Below are positions 1 through 6,759 of a DNA stretch of 6,759 nucleotides, one piece after another (the stretch's first letter is position 1; every line of letters begins with the position of its first letter). The stretch is from contig CAJQPD010000011.1 of NCBI GenBank assembly GCA_905480085.1, positions 1 to 6,759 on the forward strand. The letters run 5' to 3'. A program made the translations under genes and the position numbers. The notes beneath the pieces are model-generated. The model was not told the DNA's origin and made no database searches. It worked only from the letters and a program-made list of their open reading frames with translations. The stretch comes from an uncultured Acidimicrobiia bacterium (lineage in GTDB: Bacteria; Actinomycetota; Acidimicrobiia; Spongiisociales; JAENVV01).

Positions 1-1
1 C

Positions 2-3034
<3,033 letters not shown>

Positions 3035-3051
3035 GCGACCCAACTCAGCAA

Positions 3052-3081
3052 AACAGGGCCCCGCTTCGGCGGGGCCCTGTT
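3052..3081. terminator. rpoC terminator, probably shared by the convergent amidohydrolase gene
   Basis: A perfect 13-bp stem (AACAGGGCCCCGC paired with its complement) is capped by a TTCG tetraloop and starts 17 bases after the rpoC stop. On the + strand it is followed by a poor T-tract (TTGGTTAAT). On the minus strand it runs into TTTTGC. The minus-strand gene ends at 3156, about 75 bases before the hairpin, so the hairpin is well placed to stop transcription from both directions. Stem and position are seen directly; bidirectional use is inferred. Confidence 0.88.
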
Positions 3082-3090
3082 GGTTAATCT

Positions 3091-3150
3091 GGTTCCTGGG
3101 GCCCCAGCTCCCGTTTTCGGGCGTAGGAACCCGGGGTTCAACCCTGGGTT
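3091..3150. repeat. Cluster of nested and alternating inverted repeats
   Basis: A 7-bp outer stem (GGTTCCT 3091-3097 with AGGAACC 3125-3131) encloses a perfect 12-base palindrome CTGGGGCCCCAG (3096-3107) and a small CCCG-TTTT-CGGG hairpin (3110-3121). It is followed by AACCC-g-GGGTT-c-AACCC-t-GGGTT (3128-3150), in which each five-base arm can pair with either neighbour. The block fills the gap between the terminator and the stop of the minus-strand amidohydrolase gene. It could be an additional terminator or RNA-stabilising structure for that gene, or a degraded repeat element. No coding potential was seen and the function is unknown. Confidence 0.55.
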
Positions 3151-3155
3151 CGATC

Positions 3156-4475
3156 TCAGGAGACGGTGTGCCCGTCTTTGAAGACGTGCCAGGCGAGGTT
3201 GTTGCCAGGTCTCGCTACCAGGTGGTTGGCTCGCGGGGCATCGAGGACGACAAAGTCGCCAACCGCCCCCCGACCGAGCCAACCCTTTTCCGGTTCCTGC
3301 AAAGCCAGGGCACCGCCCCGGGTGGCCGACCACACAGCCTGGGCCGGAGTTAGGCCCATTTCAACACTGGCGAGGGCCACCACGAACTGCATCGACTCGA
3401 CGGCGGCGCTTTCCGGGCCACAGTCGGTGCCAAGCGCCACGGTAACCCCGGACTCCCACAGCATCCTGGCCGGGGCATGGCCCGATCGAATGCCAAATGA
3501 TGAAGCCGGCAAAAGAACGGCCACGGTGCCTGACTCAGCGAGCCGGCCCGCCTCAGAGCGGGTGACGTGGTCAAGATGATCGGCGCTCACTGCCCGCGCA
3601 GATACGGCAACCATGACGCTTTCGTCAGCCCCGAACCGCTGAGCATGCACCTGGGCGGGTAGACCGTGAGAAGCGGCCGCGTCGAGAATCACCTGAGCCT
3701 CCTCAGGTGAAAAACCTGTCTCGTCGCAGTAGACGTCGCAGTAGGTAGCCAGGGGGGCGCAGATGGCAAGCGTCTCTTCGGTGATCGTCTGGATATGGTC
3801 GGACCGACCCACATGGCTCGGGATCCCTCGAAAAAAGAGCGTGGGCACAACGTCGATGCTGTGCTGATCGGCCACCCGGTTGAGCACGTCCAACAGCCTG
3901 CGTTCGCCGATCGTTGTCATACCAAAGCCGGACTTGACCTCGACCGTGGTGGTCCCCATACGCAGCATCCGGTCCAGCCGGTCGCTGGTCTCACGAAGAA
4001 GGTGGTCGTCACTGGTAGCGCTTGTGGCCCTGACAATGGACTGAAGATCTGTCAAGGGGGGATCGGCGAACATGGCCAACTGGTCGGCATAGTCATCCGC
4101 TGTGTCGCCACCGAAAATGGCGTGGGTGTGAGCGTCGACAAATCCTGGGATGACGGCCCGTCCCTCCACGTCGAGCGTCGGCAAGTCACGCCAGCGTTCT
4201 GGGACGGAGTCCTCCGGGCCCGCCCAGGCGACCACCCCATGGACCACGGCCAGTGCGGCGTGTTCGAGAACCCCGAGTAATCCGGGCACGAGCGGGTCGT
4301 TGGTTACGAGTTCGCCGATGCCAGACACGAGAACCCCGCCGGCGAACTCTTCTTTTGTGATGTCACCGAACAGGACCACACACTCATTGCATACGCCTAC
4401 CCGATTGGGCCCCGCCACGATCTGGCGGACTTCGGATTCAGATTTTCCGCAGAAACTGCATGATGATCGAGACAT
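3156..4475 (-). CDS. ClpX-type C4 zinc finger fused to a HutI-like amidohydrolase (imidazolonepropionase family)
   Basis: The protein is 439 residues long. Residues 1-43 form a zf-C4_ClpX domain ([11 protein letters not shown], then AGP, then CNEC) with Cys6, Cys9, Cys29 and Cys32, very close to the ClpX N-terminus. No AAA+ module follows. From about residue 47 ([14 protein letters not shown]) the sequence is an imidazolonepropionase-family amidohydrolase. Metal ligands are present: His116 and His118 (DAHTH), His277 and Asp351 (GTDCGPES), with the conserved VKSG (180-183) and SADHL (His300). Classical HutI hydrolyses imidazolone-5-propionate in histidine breakdown. Here several residues that contact that substrate in B. 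subtilis HutI are changed, so the substrate is uncertain. The ATG at 4475 is chosen because AAGGG precedes it and the zinc finger starts at once; a longer frame to 4592 overlaps the upstream gene and adds nothing recognisable. The gene follows the membrane-protein gene after 52 bases, probably in one transcript. No other hut gene is visible. Confidence 0.88.
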   Translation of the reverse strand: MSRSSCSFCGKSESEVRQIVAGPNRVGVCNECVVLFGDITKEEFAGGVLVSGIGELVTNDPLVPGLLGVLEHAALAVVHGVVAWAGPEDSVPERWRDLPTLDVEGRAVIPGFVDAHTHAIFGGDTADDYADQLAMFADPPLTDLQSIVRATSATSDDHLLRETSDRLDRMLRMGTTTVEVKSGFGMTTIGERRLLDVLNRVADQHSIDVVPTLFFRGIPSHVGRSDHIQTITEETLAICAPLATYCDVYCDETGFSPEEAQVILDAAASHGLPAQVHAQRFGADESVMVAVSARAVSADHLDHVTRSEAGRLAESGTVAVLLPASSFGIRSGHAPARMLWESGVTVALGTDCGPESAAVESMQFVVALASVEMGLTPAQAVWSATRGGALALQEPEKGWLGRGAVGDFVVLDAPRANHLVARPGNNLAWHVFKDGHTVS

Positions 4476-4479
4476 GTGA

Positions 4480-4484
4480 CCCTT
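4480..4484 (-). promoter_or_regulatory. Ribosome binding site fixing the start of the zinc-finger fusion
   Basis: On the minus strand AAGGG-TCAC-ATG lies directly before the codon for the Met that opens the ClpX-like zinc finger. This supports translation of the finger as part of the amidohydrolase. A GTG at codon 50 (4326-4328), with GGGG five bases before it, could be a weak internal start giving a finger-less form, but the upstream site is better. Confidence 0.65.
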
Positions 4485-4527
4485 GTCAGGATAGGCAGGG
4501 AGCCATGTGAATATTGGCGAAGGTGCT

Positions 4528-5124
4528 CTACCGGAGGGTGAGTCGGGGGAGAAAATAGTGAACGAGTGGACCGATGGACAAGGCAAACACAACGGTTCCG
4601 ATTCCGAAGGTACCCCCGAGAATGATGCCGGTTACGAGCACGGCCACCTCCAGTACGGACCGAACCAACCGGATTGAAGGTCCGCGTTTGGCAATGCCGG
4701 TCATCAAGCCGTCGCGTGGTCCCGGCCCGAGATTCGCCCCGATATAGAGGCCGGAGGTTATCCCGATCGCCAGGACGCCGCCCAACAGAAACCCCCACGA
4801 TCTGGTGAGGGTGTCAGCGACGGGAACCCGGCCAATCGTCAAATCGATCATGGTGCCAATGATGAGGGCATTGAGAATGGTTCCGATTCCAAATGGTTGG
4901 CGGAGTGGAATCCACGGGATCATCACGACCAAACCAACCAGGATTGACCAGAGACCGATGGTCCCGCCCAGGTGCTTGGCGAGGCCCTGATGAAGGACGT
5001 CCCAGGGAGGCACTCCCAGACCCGACTGGTTCATGAGGCCGATCCCGATGCCATAGATGGACAGACCGACCAGCAGGCGGAGCAACCGAACCGTCATCCG
5101 GGGCTGGGCGAGGGAAATGAACAT
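4528..5124 (-). CDS. YczE-type multi-pass membrane protein
   Basis: The protein has 198 residues, almost all hydrophobic. It probably has five membrane segments, at about 13-31, 55-73, 79-97, 110-130 and 155-190; the last could be two. Family-like motifs are [15 protein letters not shown] (35-49) after the first segment, [12 protein letters not shown] (79-90), [11 protein letters not shown] (133-143) and [17 protein letters not shown] (170-186). These fit the YczE/YitT-like integral membrane proteins, whose transported substrate or activity is not established. The start is uncertain: neither the ATG at 5124 nor Met10 (5097) has a clear Shine-Dalgarno sequence. It lies 63 bases after the small four-Cys gene and 52 before the amidohydrolase gene on the same strand, which suggests co-transcription. 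Confidence 0.8.
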   Translation of the reverse strand: MFISLAQPRMTVRLLRLLVGLSIYGIGIGLMNQSGLGVPPWDVLHQGLAKHLGGTIGLWSILVGLVVMIPWIPLRQPFGIGTILNALIIGTMIDLTIGRVPVADTLTRSWGFLLGGVLAIGITSGLYIGANLGPGPRDGLMTGIAKRGPSIRLVRSVLEVAVLVTGIILGGTFGIGTVVFALSIGPLVHYFLPRLTLR

Positions 5125-5187
5125 CGGCCGAGACGGTAGCAGTACCTGGTCGCCCGGCGGTCGCCTGGCAGGGCGGCGGCCGATATG

Positions 5188-5418
5188 TCAGTACAGCGGC
5201 CGATACAGCAACAGCGGATCGTGTGGATCCGGGGCACCGCATGCCACCCAACCTGACTTGCCATCGAGCTTGATGTCACGCAGCCGGTCACAGCCAAGGC
5301 ATCGATTCACCGAAACTCGACCGTCGTACGGGCAGTCGACGTGACTCGCGTCAATGCGCTGGCGAACGCCGCCATCGTGTGTAAGCACTGACCAGACGTT
5401 GTGCAACGTGCCGGACAT
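5188..5418 (-). CDS. Small hypothetical protein with a putative C4 zinc-ribbon
   Basis: This 76-residue protein has four cysteines: Cys29 (DCPYDGRVSV), Cys40 and Cys43 (CLGC), and Cys60 (WVACG), giving C-x10-C-x2-C-x16-C. The layout CP..G.v....C..C then V.CG resembles small zinc-binding proteins found across bacteria, but I cannot name a family. The ATG at 5418 is preferred because AAAGGA stands four bases before it; a GTG at 5433 in the same frame would add five residues and overlap that site. It is the first gene of the minus-strand group and starts in the divergent region facing rpsL. No signal peptide or membrane segment is seen. The coding call rests on the Cys pattern, the ribosome binding site and operon-like spacing. 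Confidence 0.62.
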   Translation of the reverse strand: MSGTLHNVWSVLTHDGGVRQRIDASHVDCPYDGRVSVNRCLGCDRLRDIKLDGKSGWVACGAPDPHDPLLLYRPLY

Positions 5419-5542
5419 TGTGTCCTTTCTCACTTAGATTTTCGCTTATGGAGGAGCCCTCCGGTAGGTACGAACGACCCAGCTCTCGATGGTTACGGAG
5501 TCCCGGGGTTAACCGGAAACGTCAGATGGGCGTACACTTCCG

Positions 5543-5573
5543 AACCGGTCGGTCGGATTTTGTTCGACTGGTT
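5543..5573. repeat. Imperfect inverted repeat upstream of the str promoter
   Basis: AACCGGTCG (5543-5551) and CGACTGGTT (5565-5573) are complementary except for one G-T wobble and enclose 13 bases. The repeat ends 12 bases before the -35 box, where a regulator could bind. It could equally be a chance structure or a terminator-like stem for upstream read-through. Confidence 0.35.
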
Positions 5574-5585
5574 GGTGCTGCCGTT

Positions 5586-5614
5586 TTGGCGCGAGCACCT
5601 GGTGGCCATATACT
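5586..5614 (+). promoter_or_regulatory. Predicted sigma-70-type promoter of the rpsL-rpsG-fusA operon
   Basis: TTGGCG (5586-5591), a 17-base spacer and TATACT (5609-5614) match the -35/-10 consensus at four and five of six positions. Transcription would start near 5620-5622, giving a leader of about 135 bases before rpsL. This is the best-scoring pair I see by eye in the intergenic region. Confidence 0.6.
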
Positions 5615-5621
5615 GGCGACT

Positions 5622-5638
5622 CAGGTTTTTGAAACCTG
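5622..5638 (+). promoter_or_regulatory. Hairpin at the predicted 5' end of the rpsL transcript
   Basis: CAGGTTT-TTG-AAACCTG is a perfect 7-bp stem with a three-base loop that begins almost exactly at the start site expected from the promoter. In RNA it could protect the 5' end; in DNA it could be an operator covering the start site. The stem is seen directly; the role is inferred. Confidence 0.45.
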
Positions 5639-5690
5639 CCCTCGTATGTCCCTCCTTGGAATACATGGTGGGTGTGGTAGGCCTTGAAAG

Positions 5691-5708
5691 GGTCCGTTCC
5701 GACGGACC
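5691..5708 (+). promoter_or_regulatory. rpsL leader hairpin
   Basis: GGTCCGT-TCCG-ACGGACC is a perfect 7-bp GC-rich stem with a four-base loop, 47 bases before the rpsL start. There is no T-tract after it, so it is not a normal intrinsic terminator. It may be part of a ribosomal-protein leader. A further weak stem CCTT-TGAT-AAGG (5737-5748) overlaps the rpsL ribosome binding site (AAGGGAG, 5745-5751). Confidence 0.5.
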
Positions 5709-5755
5709 GCAATACGCGTAAGCCTCGATTCAGGGGCCTTTGATAAGGGAGCAGA

Positions 5756-6124
5756 ATGCCGACGATTAACCAGTTGGTTCGACAGGGCCGACAGGCAAAG
5801 TCGAAGAAGGAAAAGACGCCGGGTCTCAAAGGGGCACCGCAGCGTCGCGGGGTATGCACGCGTGTGTACGCCGTCACCCCCAAGAAGCCGAACTCCGCCA
5901 TTCGTAAGGTTTGTCGTGTGCGGCTCACCTCAGGCGTCGAAGTAACCGCCTATATCCCCGGCGAAGGTCACAACCTCCAGGAGCACAGCATCGTCCTGGT
6001 TCGCGGTGGTCGTGTAAAGGACCTTCCTGGTGTTCGCTACAAGGTTATTCGTGGCGCCCTCGATACCGGTTCGGTTCAAGGTCGCAAGCAAGCCCGTTCC
6101 CGCTATGGAACGAAGAAGGGTTAA
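5756..6124 (+). CDS. rpsL: 30S ribosomal protein S12
   Basis: At 122 residues it is full length for the family. S12 sits at the decoding centre of the small subunit and affects accuracy. It begins PTINQLVR and contains [34 protein letters not shown] and [14 protein letters not shown]. The loop lysines of TPKKPNS and GRVKDLPG, where streptomycin-resistance substitutions usually arise, are unchanged, so the sequence predicts the sensitive form. The Asp of KDLPG that is methylthiolated in many bacteria is present. The ribosome binding site AAGGGAG lies four bases before ATG. It is first in the str operon, with only two bases between its stop and rpsG. Confidence 0.99.
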   Translation: MPTINQLVRQGRQAKSKKEKTPGLKGAPQRRGVCTRVYAVTPKKPNSAIRKVCRVRLTSGVEVTAYIPGEGHNLQEHSIVLVRGGRVKDLPGVRYKVIRGALDTGSVQGRKQARSRYGTKKG

Positions 6125-6126
6125 CC

Positions 6127-6597
6127 ATGGCACGTCGCGGACCCGCCCAGAAACGTCAGATCGAACCGGATCCTGTCTACGGCTCGTTGGCCGTCAGTCA
6201 GCTTACGAACAAGGTCTTGCTGGCCGGCAAGAAAGAAACCGCCAGAGCCATTGTGTACACGGCGCTCGAAACTGTTGAGCGACGCTCGGGGCAAGACCCC
6301 AGTGTGGTGCTCAAGCGAGCCATCGACAACCTGAAGCCGCACCTCGAGGTTCGCTCACGTCGGGTCGGTGGATCCACCTACCAGGTGCCGGTTGAGGTTC
6401 CACCCCGTCGGGCCAACACGCTGGCCATTCGCTGGCTCGTCGACTATTCCCGTCGTCGCAAAGAAAAAACCATGTCTGAGCGCCTTGCAAATGAAATCAT
6501 GGACGCCAGCAACCGGACGGGTTCTGCGATGAAGCGCCGCGAAGACATCCACAAGATGGCTGAATCCAACAAGGCATTTGCCCACTACCGCTGGTAG
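6127..6597 (+). CDS. rpsG: 30S ribosomal protein S7
   Basis: This 156-residue, full-length protein binds the 3' major domain of 16S rRNA and nucleates assembly of the 30S head. It shows [10 protein letters not shown] at the N-terminus, [12 protein letters not shown] (the beta-hairpin region), [23 protein letters not shown], and the C-terminal [28 protein letters not shown]. The start is set by AAGG inside the rpsL 3' end, with a spacing of about seven bases from AAGG to the ATG at 6127. In E. coli, S7 represses translation by binding the rpsL-rpsG spacer. Here that spacer is two bases, so that mechanism cannot apply in the same form. The last five codons lie inside a hairpin-forming 19-bp tandem repeat. 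Confidence 0.99.
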   Translation: MARRGPAQKRQIEPDPVYGSLAVSQLTNKVLLAGKKETARAIVYTALETVERRSGQDPSVVLKRAIDNLKPHLEVRSRRVGGSTYQVPVEVPPRRANTLAIRWLVDYSRRRKEKTMSERLANEIMDASNRTGSAMKRREDIHKMAESNKAFAHYRW

Positions 6598-6619
6598 TGG
6601 CCACTACTGCTGGTAGTGC
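6582..6619 (+). repeat. Tandem 19-bp repeat forming two adjacent hairpins over the rpsG stop
   Basis: Copy 1 (6582-6600) and copy 2 (6601-6619) match at 17 of 19 positions. Copy 1 folds as CCACTACC-GCT-GGTAGTGG, an 8-bp stem containing the rpsG stop codon; copy 2 folds as CACTAC-TGCTG-GTAGTG. The arms can also pair across copies (GTAGTGGCCACTAC, 6594-6607, is a perfect palindrome). No T-tract follows, so this is more likely an RNA-processing, stability or attenuation element between rpsG and fusA than a full terminator. It looks like a local duplication of the gene end. Confidence 0.75.
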
Positions 6620-6691
6620 CCCCGGCAAGGCCCGGTCGTCTAGCGAGAAAAGAATCCGCGATCTCCGGCCTGGTCGGCGGTCATTGACAAC

Positions 6692-6697
6692 GAAGGA
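6692..6697 (+). promoter_or_regulatory. Ribosome binding site of fusA, supporting a GTG start
   Basis: GAAGGA lies six bases before GTG at 6704. It is the only good site in the 106-base rpsG-fusA gap, and the following codons read as an EF-G N-terminus. Confidence 0.75.
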
Positions 6698-6703
6698 CAT
6701 ATC

Positions 6704-6759
6704 GTGGCAACGCGCAGCGAACCACTGAACAAGATCCGCAATATCGGCATCATGGCTCA
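6704..6759 (+). CDS. fusA: Elongation factor G, N-terminal fragment (3' end outside window)
   Basis: EF-G is the GTPase that drives ribosomal translocation. Only 18 codons plus two bases are present. GTG is read as Met, followed by ATRSEPLNKIRNIGIMAH, which matches the stretch just before the P-loop (AHIDAGKT) of EF-G. The window ends before the GTP-binding motif. Position after rpsL and rpsG in the classical str order supports the call. Other translation GTPases share the NIGIMAH-type motif, so the name rests partly on context. Confidence 0.92.
   Translation, partial: MATRSEPLNKIRNIGIMA

Larger units (their letters stand above)
5419..5755. other. Divergent intergenic region upstream of the str operon
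   Basis: These 337 bases separate the minus-strand group from rpsL. They contain a small GGAGG-AGC-CCTCC palindrome (5450-5462), an inverted repeat at 5543-5573, the best str promoter at 5586-5614, and leader hairpins at 5622-5638 and 5691-5708. A weaker alternative + strand promoter (TTAACC, 18 bases, TACACT) lies at 5509-5538. The promoter of the minus-strand group should also be here; the only candidate I see (CATAAG about 30 bases before its start codon) is weak. An 80-codon + strand frame opens at 5448 but lacks any recognisable protein signature. Confidence 0.7.

Noticed and set aside
3128..3160. tRNA-like T-arm (GGGTTCGATC within an inverted repeat)
   Set aside because: No D-arm, anticodon arm or acceptor stem at proper distances; the stretch is explained by the AACCC/GGGTT repeats.
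4476..4592. 39-residue N-terminal extension of the zinc-finger amidohydrolase
   Set aside because: It overlaps the end of the membrane-protein gene, is Pro/Ser rich without a domain, and a good ribosome binding site stands before the ATG at 4475.
5448..5687. 80-codon + strand frame in the intergenic region upstream of rpsL
   Set aside because: Arg/Gly-rich with no family signature, no ribosome binding site, and it runs through the predicted promoter and first leader hairpin.
6684..6689. TTGACA, a perfect -35 box just upstream of fusA
   Set aside because: There is no -10-like sequence at the proper distance (it would fall inside fusA as GC-rich codons), so a promoter is not supported.

Overview
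The window looks like a chromosomal core region of a moderately GC-rich actinobacterium (Actinomycetota). The RpoC and S12 sequences have an actinobacterial flavour and RpoC lacks the large trigger-loop insertion of proteobacteria. A deep branch such as Acidimicrobiia is possible, but I cannot place it more precisely without a search.

Layout from left to right: the 3' three-quarters of rpoC (+), ended by a perfect 13-bp GC-rich hairpin that can serve transcription from both sides; a short palindrome-rich spacer; three minus-strand genes, read right to left as a 76-residue four-cysteine protein, a YczE-type membrane protein, and an imidazolonepropionase-like amidohydrolase; a 337-base divergent intergenic region with a good sigma-70-type promoter and a hairpin-rich leader; then the str operon, rpsL (S12), rpsG (S7) and the first codons of fusA (EF-G), on the + strand.

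The housekeeping genes are ordinary: rpoC makes the RNA polymerase beta' subunit, and rpsL-rpsG-fusA make two 30S proteins and a translocation factor. The unusual part is the minus-strand block between them. Its last gene encodes a protein whose first ~43 residues are a ClpX-type C4 zinc finger, fused in frame by a very short linker to a HutI-like amidohydrolase. In that enzyme the metal ligands are kept, but several substrate-contacting positions of classical HutI are changed. I do not recognise this architecture as a described family. It is the strongest candidate here for something new: possibly an amidohydrolase with altered specificity carrying an adaptor- or dimerisation-type zinc finger.

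Secondary points are two tandem 19-bp copies forming back-to-back hairpins over the rpsG stop codon, a hairpin at the predicted 5' end of the rpsL leader, and a cluster of alternating inverted repeats just downstream of the amidohydrolase gene.
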